Positions 1-6,573 of a stretch of 13,280 bases of DNA are shown here, one piece after another. The stretch is from NCBI GenBank assembly GCA_005801425.1, contig SYDY01000118.1, positions 1-13,280 of the forward strand. The letters are read 5' to 3'. The stretch's first letter is position 1. The number at the start of each line of letters is the position of its first letter. The notes beneath the pieces are model-generated. The model searched no databases, was not told the origin of the DNA, and was given only the letters and a program-made list of their open reading frames with translations. This stretch comes from Bdellovibrionales bacterium (GTDB lineage: Bacteria > Myxococcota > XYA12-FULL-58-9 > SYDY01). A program made the position numbers and the translations under genes.

Positions 1-1410
1 GGTGTATTTTTTGGCGATGGACACGACCAAACGCAAATTGGCTTCCACCAATTCATCTTTGGCACGATCCACACGGCGTTCTGCCATAATAATCGAACGA
101 TAGGTGTGACGAAGAACATCGACCGGAACTTTCGCTTCTTCTTCCACGCGGGCAATACGACGTCGCGCACTTACATAAACACGCGCCACATCCTGGGCAT
201 CGTCCATCGATAAATTTTTACGGCGTGAACACATCGTTCTCGCCAACGCCTCAATATCTTCCTCGATATTGAGTCCTTCAACGCTTTGAAGATCCAATTG
301 CATGCCGCGCAGGCTGTTGCGCACTTCGGCTTCGGACTTATCAACCCGTTGAATGAGCGATTTCAGACGCAAAATAATGCGTTCGATCTGCTTCTTGGCC
401 AAACCCAAGGCTTCGGTGGTCTCTTGCATCCGAAGCGCATTGGCTTCAAGACCCTCTTCGATCTTTTCAAGACCAATTTTTGACGTCGACTTTTGCGCCG
501 CTTTGCTTTTAAACTTGTCGCGTTCGGCCTTAAGCTCTGCGATTTCGTCGATTTGCTTGATCACTTTTTCGACGCGTGGATCGTTGACAGGCACGCCATC
601 ATCTTCTGGCTTGGCCTCGTCCAACACATCGTCGCTTTCGGTCACCAGAAGATCGTCATCGCTCTCTCCCATTTCTGGGCTGAGCAAATCATCTTCTTCA
701 AGACCACGCACAACATCCTTAAGACGAAGGGCACCCGACCGAAGACGCGTTCCAAGACCGATAATCTCCTGAACGGCGATGTCTGATCCTGTCACAACAC
801 GAATGATATCTTTTTGACCTTCTTCGATACGCTTGGCGATTTCAACTTCGCCTTCACGACTCAAAAGCGGCACCGAGGCCATACGACGCAAATACACACG
901 CACTGGATCGGCCGCTGACTCCGATTCGCCTTCGTTGCGACGCACGCGCACTGGCGTAAGCGACCGCAACGACGCCTCTTTGCGATCGATAATTTCGATA
1001 TTTTTTGCACGGCAATGGGCGAGCACCTGCTCAAGATCTTCGTCCGAATGATCATCGCCCAAAGCGTCAACGATGGCATCAAGCGCCACATACCCTTTGG
1101 CTTTGGACTTCTTCAATAATTCGAGAATTTTGGGAGGCAAATCCCCCACCGCGCTCATGATGCGGCGTGTACCCTGCTTGGGCTTTTTATCTTGCCCATC
1201 GGGTGATTCATCAAAAAGCGATTCAAAGTCTTGAAACGTGTCGTCAAATGCCGACTCGATATCCAACTCATCGTTGTTTTGACCATCGACGGCCACTGCC
1301 GCCGAAGAGCCTGAAGCCCCTTTACCAGCAACGGTTCGGTTGTGTGATGGAGCCAAGCGCTGGATGCCGGCTTTATCGCCTGCTTTGGGGGGGGTACGTC
1401 CGGTTGCCAT
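1..1410 (-). CDS. rpoD: RNA polymerase primary sigma factor RpoD (sigma-70), N-terminal 470 residues, cut by window edge
   Basis: Primary sigma factor that directs RNA polymerase to housekeeping promoters. The reading frame is open from the ATG at 1410 to the window edge, so 470 codons are seen and core regions 2.2 to 4.2 lie outside. Visible parts: a low-complexity start (1-45), an acidic stretch (about 46-75), a region 1.1-like helical domain (about 84-145, with GDLPPKILELLKKSKAKGYV), region 1.2 (about 168-199, DPVRVYLRRMASVPLLSREG), a long non-conserved spacer rich in acidic residues and coiled-coil-like helix (about 200-440), and the beginning of region 2.1 (about 447-470, DELVEANLRLVVSIAKKYT). 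The start is supported by GAGGA 8 nt upstream and an in-frame TAG 24 nt upstream. Codons 6-8 contain a run of eight C. The gene follows yggX on the same strand after about 220 bp. Identification is from recognised family motifs and is firm. Confidence 0.95.
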   Translation of the reverse strand, partial: MATGRTPPKAGDKAGIQRLAPSHNRTVAGKGASGSSAAVAVDGQNNDELDIESAFDDTFQDFESLFDESPDGQDKKPKQGTRRIMSAVGDLPPKILELLKKSKAKGYVALDAIVDALGDDHSDEDLEQVLAHCRAKNIEIIDRKEASLRSLTPVRVRRNEGESESAADPVRVYLRRMASVPLLSREGEVEIAKRIEEGQKDIIRVVTGSDIAVQEIIGLGTRLRSGALRLKDVVRGLEEDDLLSPEMGESDDDLLVTESDDVLDEAKPEDDGVPVNDPRVEKVIKQIDEIAELKAERDKFKSKAAQKSTSKIGLEKIEEGLEANALRMQETTEALGLAKKQIERIILRLKSLIQRVDKSEAEVRNSLRGMQLDLQSVEGLNIEEDIEALARTMCSRRKNLSMDDAQDVARVYVSARRRIARVEEEAKVPVDVLRHTYRSIIMAERRVDRAKDELVEANLRLVVSIAKKYT

Positions 1411-1630
1411 GTCGAATGTCCTCGTATTCGGCCGCTATCTACAAGCCCTAAAGCCAAACGATGAATATGCTATTGCTTTTTAGTCCTAGTACATTGTCGG
1501 GAAAAATCGGTTTTTGTTTCTGCAATTACATGGATATGTCGCAACAATCTATCGCACCCTCTAAGTGTGGCACTTACCTGGTTCAACGACATCGCACGCG
1601 TTTACACCCCAGATGGGCGCAAAGCAAGGT
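1411..1630. other. Intergenic region between yggX and rpoD
   Basis: About 220 bases without a convincing gene on either strand. Because yggX and rpoD are both on the minus strand, this region should hold the rpoD promoter or promoters and leader, but I found no strong -35/-10 pair. It contains a small perfect inverted repeat at 1562-1576 and otherwise AT-rich sequence close to rpoD. Short ORFs in it overlap yggX or show no protein-like features. Confidence 0.5.
1562..1576. repeat. Small perfect inverted repeat upstream of rpoD
   Basis: TAAGTG, a TGG spacer and CACTTA form a perfect 6-bp inverted repeat. It lies about 150 bp upstream of the rpoD start and about 55 bp past the yggX stop. No T-run follows on the minus strand, so it does not look like an intrinsic terminator. 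It could be a binding site for a dimeric regulator, or chance; one copy in one window cannot decide. Confidence 0.3.
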
Positions 1631-1915
1631 TTAGGAACAGGTTTCCGGCGGGATATAGCCAGGAACATGGGCAATCTCACCCCCACCAAACAAAAACGCT
1701 TCCATTTGCTTCAGCAACGTTTCCTGGTCGGCAGGATCGGCCGGATTTAACCGGTATTCGTTCATGACCATGGTGGAATGCTTGACCCACGCCTGCCATG
1801 CCTGTTTCGAAATCGAGGCATAAATGCGTTCGCCGAGGGCCCCCGGCATGGGCGCATAAGAAAGACCGGGAAGATCTTGATTGAGCTTAGCACAGTGGAT
1901 GATACGTTCAGTCAT
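1631..1915 (-). CDS. yggX: YggX-type Fe(2+)-trafficking protein
   Basis: Small cytoplasmic protein of the YggX family, linked in enteric bacteria to protecting Fe-S clusters from oxidative damage and to iron trafficking; the biochemical role is only partly settled. The 94-residue product matches the family along its whole length: the Cys near the N-terminus (IIHCAKL, Cys8), PGALGERIY, ISKQAWQAWVKHSTMVMNEY, then LNPADPADQ and LLKQMEAFLFG, and the final GYIPPE. The usual length is about 90 residues. The ATG at 1915 lacks an obvious Shine-Dalgarno sequence. It is divergent from prfC, leaving about 65 bp for both promoters, and is followed on the same strand by rpoD. Family assignment is secure; its role in this organism is inferred from the family. 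Confidence 0.93.
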   Translation of the reverse strand: MTERIIHCAKLNQDLPGLSYAPMPGALGERIYASISKQAWQAWVKHSTMVMNEYRLNPADPADQETLLKQMEAFLFGGGEIAHVPGYIPPETCS

Positions 1916-1980
1916 ACGCGCGCGTAGGTAACATCAAAGCTTCCGTGGACACAACAGCCCATCTGCGGCAAAAGAGCGGC

Positions 1981-3567
1981 ATGTTACAGCATGAACAGGA
2001 AGCGCAGCGACGCAGGACCTTTGCCATCATATCCCACCCTGATGCAGGCAAAACCACGCTGACGGAAAAGCTGCTCTTGTATTCAGGAAGCATCCACTTG
2101 GCCGGATCGGTCAAATCCAGACGCGCAAGCCGACATGCGGTCAGCGACTGGATGAAAATGGAGCAAGAGCGCGGGATCTCCATTACCACCTCGGTCTTGC
2201 AATTCAACCACCGCGGCAGCGTGATCAACCTGCTCGATACCCCCGGCCACGCCGACTTTTCCGAAGATACCTACCGCACACTGGCAGCGGTCGATGCCGC
2301 CGTCATGCTCATTGACCATGCCAAAGGCGTTGAAGGACGCACACGCAAATTGTTTGAAGTGTGCCGCATGCGCAAATTGCCCGTGGTGACATTTATCAAC
2401 AAACTCGATCGCGAAGGATTGGACCCTCTGGGCTTGCTCGACGAAGTAAGCAACACGCTCAACTTAAAAGTCGTTCCCATGAACTGGCCCATCGGCATGG
2501 GACGTGATTTTCGCGGAGTCGTCGACAGGCGCACCGGCATGGCTTGGCTGTTCTCCACCGACAGCCACGGTACCGAACGCGCCACCCTGCAGCAAATGCC
2601 CATGACCGACATTGAGCCTGTGATCGGTGAACGCCTCTTTGCAAAACTTCAGGAAGAACTCGATTTATTGAATACCGCCGGCGACGATTTTACACGCGAG
2701 GCTTTTTTGGCCGGTGATGTTAGCCCCGTGTTTTTTGGGTCGGCCATGAGCAACTTTGGGATTGAACCCTTGCTTAATTATTTGGCCGATGATCTCCCTG
2801 GCCCCGGTCCCAAAGAAACCACCACCGGCGAGATGATCGCGCCGAGCTGCGAGAAATTCTCCGGTTTTGTTTTTAAGATCCAAGCCAACATGGATCCCAA
2901 ACACCGCGACCGTGTCGCGTTTGTGCGTGTGGTCAGCGGGCACTTTGTACCCGGCATCGAAGTCAAAATTGCACGCAGCGGCGAAACCGTACGCCTTGCG
3001 CAGCCAACCACCATTCAAGCGGACGAGCGTGTGTTTATCGAAAATGCATTTCCAGGGGATATTGTGGGGTTGTACGATCCCGGCAAATTTCGCATCGGCG
3101 ATACACTCAGCATTGGTTTGAATATCAGCTTCGCAGGCATTCCACGCTTTGCGCCGGAATACTTCGGACGCCTCACCCTTGAAGACCCACTCAAACGCAA
3201 AGCCCTTGATTTGGGACTTGAACAATTGGCCCATGAAGGCGTCATTCAACCGTTTTACCCTTCCAACAGCGGTGGACGCATGGATACCGTGCTGGGTGCC
3301 GTCGGTTTGCTTCAGTTTGAAGTTTTGCGCGAACGACTCAAGCATGAGTACCGTGTGCAAGCACGCTTTGAGCCGTTGTCGTACCGTTTTGCGCGATGGA
3401 TCGCAGGTCCCCCCGAAGCCTTCAAATGGCTTGCAGAGCGCAAAGATTACATCGTCATGAAAGATCGGACAGGCAGGCTTGTGTTGCTCTCGGATTCACC
3501 GTGGCCCTTGCAATACGCCGAAAAGAATGCGCCCGGACTTGTGCTGCATGAGGTAGAGCCTATTTAA
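1981..3567 (+). CDS. prfC: Peptide chain release factor 3 (RF3), translation GTPase
   Basis: RF3 is a ribosomal GTPase that removes RF1/RF2 after peptide release. The 528-residue product is close to the length of E. coli RF3 (529). Visible GTPase motifs: P-loop SHPDAGKTTLTEK (18-30), switch I GISITTS (65-71), DTPGH (86-90) and NKLD (140-143). Family signatures follow: SDWMKMEQERGISITTS, FSGFVFKIQANMDPKHRDRV, and the C-terminal domain with GAVGLLQFEV. I chose the ATG at 1981 because it puts the N-terminus 13 residues before TFAIISHPDAGK, as in known RF3, and has AAGAG just upstream; an in-frame GTG at 1945 would add 12 residues but leaves only 29 bp to the divergent yggX. The last 17 codons are repeated, diverged, at 4701-4751. 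No terminator is evident after the stop. Confidence 0.96.
   Translation: MLQHEQEAQRRRTFAIISHPDAGKTTLTEKLLLYSGSIHLAGSVKSRRASRHAVSDWMKMEQERGISITTSVLQFNHRGSVINLLDTPGHADFSEDTYRTLAAVDAAVMLIDHAKGVEGRTRKLFEVCRMRKLPVVTFINKLDREGLDPLGLLDEVSNTLNLKVVPMNWPIGMGRDFRGVVDRRTGMAWLFSTDSHGTERATLQQMPMTDIEPVIGERLFAKLQEELDLLNTAGDDFTREAFLAGDVSPVFFGSAMSNFGIEPLLNYLADDLPGPGPKETTTGEMIAPSCEKFSGFVFKIQANMDPKHRDRVAFVRVVSGHFVPGIEVKIARSGETVRLAQPTTIQADERVFIENAFPGDIVGLYDPGKFRIGDTLSIGLNISFAGIPRFAPEYFGRLTLEDPLKRKALDLGLEQLAHEGVIQPFYPSNSGGRMDTVLGAVGLLQFEVLRERLKHEYRVQARFEPLSYRFARWIAGPPEAFKWLAERKDYIVMKDRTGRLVLLSDSPWPLQYAEKNAPGLVLHEVEPI
3517..3567 (+). repeat. Direct repeat copy 1: last 17 codons of prfC
   Basis: The 3' end of prfC, from the codon for Ala of AEKNAPGLVLHEVEPI through its TAA. 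The same segment recurs at 4701-4751 without gaps and with 6 mismatches over 51 bases by my alignment. Similarity stops abruptly at both sides: the codons before it and the bases after the TAA do not match the second copy. This copy is the one joined to the complete prfC gene. Confidence 0.85.
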
Positions 3568-3635
3568 CGCAGCTAAGACATACAAAAGCACACATACCCA
3601 TTCAAATTCAATAACAACCGCAATACGCCTGGCTG

Positions 3636-3641
3636 TATAAT
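3636..3641 (+). promoter_or_regulatory. Perfect -10 box placed for a leaderless transcript
   Basis: A consensus TATAAT ends 6 bases before the ATG at 3648. With the usual distance from -10 to transcription start, RNA would begin at or within a base or two of the start codon, giving a leaderless mRNA. This fits with the lack of any Shine-Dalgarno sequence before this ATG. A -35 box at normal distance is poor (around 3613-3618, AACAAC), so an activator or another sigma factor could be involved. The box is seen; its use is inferred. Confidence 0.5.
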
Positions 3642-3647
3642 CATTGT

Positions 3648-4697
3648 ATGGCGTCGTATGATGCGGCTAAACAAGGTGGGGTACTGGCCAAAGGGCCTGC
3701 GGTTACTCACACACCTGCCCCACGACAGCATCCGTTGCCTGCAGATACAAAAACGAACATTCACAATAAGGACCACTTCGGGACGGAAGATCTCCGACCC
3801 ACCGCAAGTCCGATCGATCAAGCCCAGGGTCCACAGCCAGCAAAACTGGGTGCCACATCATCAAAAATTTCGGGTAACTCAAGCATCATACCTCCATCAG
3901 TGCCTCTTGAAATTGAAGGGGCCATGCCTCGTCAGGTACAACAGTGTCTTCATGCATTTGACGAAGCATGGAAGCATATGGTTCCGGGATCTGTCGCAAC
4001 CCCTGAAACGTTTGAGCATACGGTCGATGATGAAGGCTGGCTTGATATTCGCATGAATTGCACCTGGGCGCCGACTCAGGATCCTTCATGCACATCGTTT
4101 TTGCTGCATCAACACCTGTACGTCAGCCCTGACGCCAAGACTGTGAGACTCTATGTCAATGCAGCCGAGGTACATCCAAGCCATCAACGTCGAGGCCTCT
4201 GTGCTGCGCTCATTGGGGATCAAGCCGATCTCTTGAAAAAGCACTTCGGTTCTTCACAGGAAATTTGCTGCAATCTTTTCGCATCAGGGCTCGAGGGCCC
4301 ACAGATCGGCCGCATTTTTTGGGCAAAACTTGGGGCTGAATTTGCCAATTCTGACGCGCGTGAAGATTTTATAGAATGCGTTACAGAATGGGCCACCGAG
4401 TACTTTCAGACATCATCACTCACAGACAATCAACGCACAGCGCTCCAATACGTCATTGACACACTCAATCAATCCATCAAAGACCCCACCACATACACTG
4501 CACCCTACATTATGTTACATCAGCTTGAGACAATAGATCCTGCTATCGTGCGTGACTTTGAGACACACCTTATCGGCCCCAACGGGGTTGCATGGGATGC
4601 ACGGATCCACATCGTACCTGCCCCATCATCCGATAATCCTTTTGCGGTGAGAGTTGAGGCAGCTAGAAAGCAACGCACCCAAACAGATCCAAAATAG
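3648..4697 (+). CDS. GNAT-fold acetyltransferase-like protein with disordered N-terminus
   Basis: The 349-residue product has a Pro/Ser/Thr/Gln-rich, probably disordered first 85 residues, then a domain that reads as GNAT: a beta strand TVRLYVNAAEVHP followed by the acetyl-CoA pyrophosphate loop HQRRGLCAALIG (about 179-190, fitting Q/R-x-x-G-x-G/A loosely, with Leu-Cys after the Gly), a helix, a strand EICCNLFAS, and a final helix PQIGRIFWAKLGAEF similar to the family's xxFYxxLGF ending. About 110 further residues follow that I do not recognise. A GNAT enzyme would move an acetyl group from acetyl-CoA to an amine; the substrate is unknown and the Gly-poor loop leaves activity uncertain. There is no ribosome binding site, but a TATAAT lies 6 bp upstream. 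The gene lies between two copies of the prfC tail, and the second copy begins in the same frame just past its TAG stop. It may be inserted cargo. Confidence 0.75.
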   Translation: MASYDAAKQGGVLAKGPAVTHTPAPRQHPLPADTKTNIHNKDHFGTEDLRPTASPIDQAQGPQPAKLGATSSKISGNSSIIPPSVPLEIEGAMPRQVQQCLHAFDEAWKHMVPGSVATPETFEHTVDDEGWLDIRMNCTWAPTQDPSCTSFLLHQHLYVSPDAKTVRLYVNAAEVHPSHQRRGLCAALIGDQADLLKKHFGSSQEICCNLFASGLEGPQIGRIFWAKLGAEFANSDAREDFIECVTEWATEYFQTSSLTDNQRTALQYVIDTLNQSIKDPTTYTAPYIMLHQLETIDPAIVRDFETHLIGPNGVAWDARIHIVPAPSSDNPFAVRVEAARKQRTQTDPK

Positions 4698-4700
4698 CCT

Positions 4701-4751
4701 ACCGAAAAAAATGCGCCCGGACTTGTACTGCATAAGGCAGAGCCTATATAA
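4701..4751 (+). pseudogene. Displaced, diverged copy of the prfC 3' end (direct repeat copy 2)
   Basis: Reads TEKNAPGLVLHKAEPI and a TAA stop, against AEKNAPGLVLHEVEPI at the true prfC end. Of six differing bases three are synonymous and three change residues (Ala/Thr, Glu/Lys, Val/Ala). It has no start and no upstream prfC sequence, so it is a remnant. It lies one codon past the TAG of the GNAT gene, in the same frame. Such an arrangement is expected when an element inserts at a gene's 3' end and brings a replacement tail, leaving the original tail on the far side. The mostly silent divergence suggests that the two tails come from different strains or species. Confidence 0.75.
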
Positions 4752-4752
4752 A
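4723..4752 (+). promoter_or_regulatory. Candidate sigma-70 promoter inside the prfC-tail remnant
   Basis: TTGTAC (4723-4728) and TATAAA (4747-4752) are separated by 18 bases and lie just before the gene starting at 4786. The predicted RNA start near 4759 would leave a leader of about 27 bases containing the AAGGAA at 4774-4779. In the true prfC tail the corresponding -10 region is TTTAAC, a poorer match; the T-to-A change and the different flanking base make it TATAAA. Sequence match only; promoter activity is inferred. Confidence 0.4.
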
Positions 4753-4785
4753 TAACATGACAGGCCGTCTTTGAAGGAACGCATC

Positions 4786-5754
4786 ATGACGGTCTCCACC
4801 CAATCTATTCCGAATTTAAAACTCCCCTACGACGCCTTGGCCCCTTTTGTCGGCATGCAACCCGATATTCTCAAGCTATGTATCAATGATAGTTACCAGA
4901 AAAACGTGGGGTATATTGATATTCAATCCGTGATCGATGCCAATCCACCCCGTTACGGATTTCCACCCAATACGTTCCCTGCTTTGAAACTCGCAGCAGC
5001 ATGCCTCATCACTGAAGGATGGAACACCATCAATTTCAGTGCGCTCGCAAAAACAGCGATGGGCGATCATCCATTAAGAGGCATATCGGGTGATGCCGGT
5101 ATTCCTATCCAATCGATCAATGTGCCCAGTCTTCAACGTGATGCATACCAAGCCATGGGCGCAGACAGCACCGTGGCCGATGCCTCTATTCGACTGACCG
5201 TCGCCGCGTTGCGCGATGTTCATGTACAACGCATGGTATCGTACTGGGAGCTTACATCGGCTGTCACGCGGTCACAACCCGAGATCCCCGCAGCATTTAT
5301 CCCCATAACGAGCGATGTTGTGGGTTCATTTTGGGTTACGTTAACGGTCAAAGCGACTCCCAAAAACGTCCACGACATTGCAATACACCCTGCCGCCACC
5401 AACACCAATGCGCAACTTATGCTCCACGGATTACCCGTCGATACGCGCTGTTTGTTGGTGCCACTTTCCAATTTTGGCGTGATTGCAGCCCTAGACACTG
5501 CCGTCATCGCCCATAACCAGGCTACAGCCGATGGCACATTGGTCATCGATCTTGAACAAGAAAAGTACCGCCATCCACAAAACTACAGCTATCGTTGTTC
5601 ATATTCTACAATAAATCAGCGTGATGATTACCACGGTAGCAAAACCAACGGCGGCATGGGCATCATTGCCATTGCGCCCGATGCGCCAGAGTCGCCGTGG
5701 AAAGTCGTATGGAGAGCCCAGATCATCATGCCCGATTGGCAAGGCTCGTATTGA
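4786..5754 (+). CDS. Hypothetical protein, 322 residues, no recognised family
   Basis: I do not recognise this protein. The start ATG at 4786 has AAGGAA 6 bases upstream; an in-frame TTG at 4771 would add five residues but has no such support. The product begins MTVSTQSIPNLKLPYDALAP and shows no signal peptide or membrane segment. The first half is Ala/Ile/Pro-rich and looks mixed helical (for example FPALKLAAACLITEGWNT and RLTVAALRDVHVQRMVSYWE). The second half looks beta-rich, with SFWVTLTVKATP and LMLHGLPVDTRCLLVPLSNF. Its end has repeated aromatic and polar strands (YRHPQNYSYRCSYSTI, then WKVVWRAQIIMPDWQ), suggesting a compact C-terminal beta domain. It lies downstream of the GNAT gene on the same strand and converges with the coiled-coil operon, with only 21 bp between the stop codons. 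A role in an accessory island is inferred from context only. Confidence 0.8.
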   Translation: MTVSTQSIPNLKLPYDALAPFVGMQPDILKLCINDSYQKNVGYIDIQSVIDANPPRYGFPPNTFPALKLAAACLITEGWNTINFSALAKTAMGDHPLRGISGDAGIPIQSINVPSLQRDAYQAMGADSTVADASIRLTVAALRDVHVQRMVSYWELTSAVTRSQPEIPAAFIPITSDVVGSFWVTLTVKATPKNVHDIAIHPAATNTNAQLMLHGLPVDTRCLLVPLSNFGVIAALDTAVIAHNQATADGTLVIDLEQEKYRHPQNYSYRCSYSTINQRDDYHGSKTNGGMGIIAIAPDAPESPWKVVWRAQIIMPDWQGSY

Positions 5755-5775
5755 TCTGCGTTATGAAGGGCCACG

Positions 5776-6567
5776 CTAGACGGTAGCAACAGCAGTCGGT
5801 GGCGTGCGCATAAGCGCTTCGGCTGCATTGTACAAACCCGTCGCCGCAACAATCAGTGAAACAGCGATGGCGCCTTTCATGAGCAAGCTCAGCGTTAAAA
5901 CCTGCTGCGCAACACCCAGCGCCAATACAGCCGCAGAAGTACATCCAACCCCTGCCGTGACCAATCCCTTGATTGCATCGTCAATTTGTTTGTTGGCGCT
6001 CAAAAGTTGTCCATTGAGTTCAACAAGATGTCGGTGCAGCATCACGTTTTGGGCCTGAATATCCTCACGGGCATCACCCATCACGCGGCGAAGCTGTTCA
6101 TTTTCCCGCTGCAACGCCGCAAGGGCGACCATGCCCGCATCCATAGGACTTGCCGTCAACAATGCCGCGGGAACACCACGCAAAATGGTGGCCTGTTGGT
6201 TTGCCAAAATATCGGGCGCAAAATTCGCGCCGACTTCAATACGATCCAAAGGACATTTTGGTCTGTCACCTGAAGCGTTTAAAATGCCAAGCCATGCGGT
6301 TTCAGACAACGTATGACCGCACGAGAGACGAACCACATTTGCAGGCACTTCAAATTCAACAGGGCACTCGGCATTCTCAACAACACCCTTCATCGCCGTT
6401 TGCAAAAGTTGAAAAGCACCTTGCAATTGCGTCCATTCTGCAACCGTGGGCTGAGGACGCCCAACATGTTCCCAGTCATCGATCACAGGAGCTGGTGCCT
6501 CACCGATAGCGACTTCAGCGGGCACAACAACACCTTGCGATCCATCAACACGTGGCACAGCACTCAT
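5776..6567 (-). CDS. RING/U-box-like protein with coiled coil and C-terminal membrane hairpin
   Basis: The 263-residue product has four parts: a Pro/Val-rich N-terminus (1-45); a RING/U-box-like domain (about 66-124) with AECPVEFEV (Cys68-Pro69), LSCGHTLSE (Cys83-Gly-His85), RPKCPLDR (Cys105-Pro, Asp108) and the tail ANFAPDILANQQ, which resembles the U-box ending with Pro-Asn and a hydrophobic helix; a coiled coil (about 145-198, ALQRENEQLRRVMGDAREDI); and two hydrophobic segments (about 202-222 and 228-250) near the C-terminus. Full RING zinc pairs are not present, so a zinc-free U-box or a degenerate RING is more likely. Such domains in eukaryotes, and in effectors such as LubX and NleG, recruit ubiquitin E2 enzymes. 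It is the last gene of a three-gene operon, with GAAGGG 9 nt before its ATG. E3 activity is inference. Confidence 0.8.
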   Translation of the reverse strand: MSAVPRVDGSQGVVVPAEVAIGEAPAPVIDDWEHVGRPQPTVAEWTQLQGAFQLLQTAMKGVVENAECPVEFEVPANVVRLSCGHTLSETAWLGILNASGDRPKCPLDRIEVGANFAPDILANQQATILRGVPAALLTASPMDAGMVALAALQRENEQLRRVMGDAREDIQAQNVMLHRHLVELNGQLLSANKQIDDAIKGLVTAGVGCTSAAVLALGVAQQVLTLSLLMKGAIAVSLIVAATGLYNAAEALMRTPPTAVATV

Positions 6568-6573
6568 GATTGA

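Noticed and set aside
1155-1457. Minus-strand ORF of 100 codons at the rpoD 5' end
   Set aside because: It overlaps rpoD in another frame; the rpoD frame carries the recognisable region 1.1 and 1.2 motifs and a better ribosome binding site.
2665-3360. Long minus-strand ORF (231 codons) opposite prfC
   Set aside because: It is antisense to a clear RF3 frame, has no ribosome binding site support and shows no family motif; it is a codon-bias shadow.
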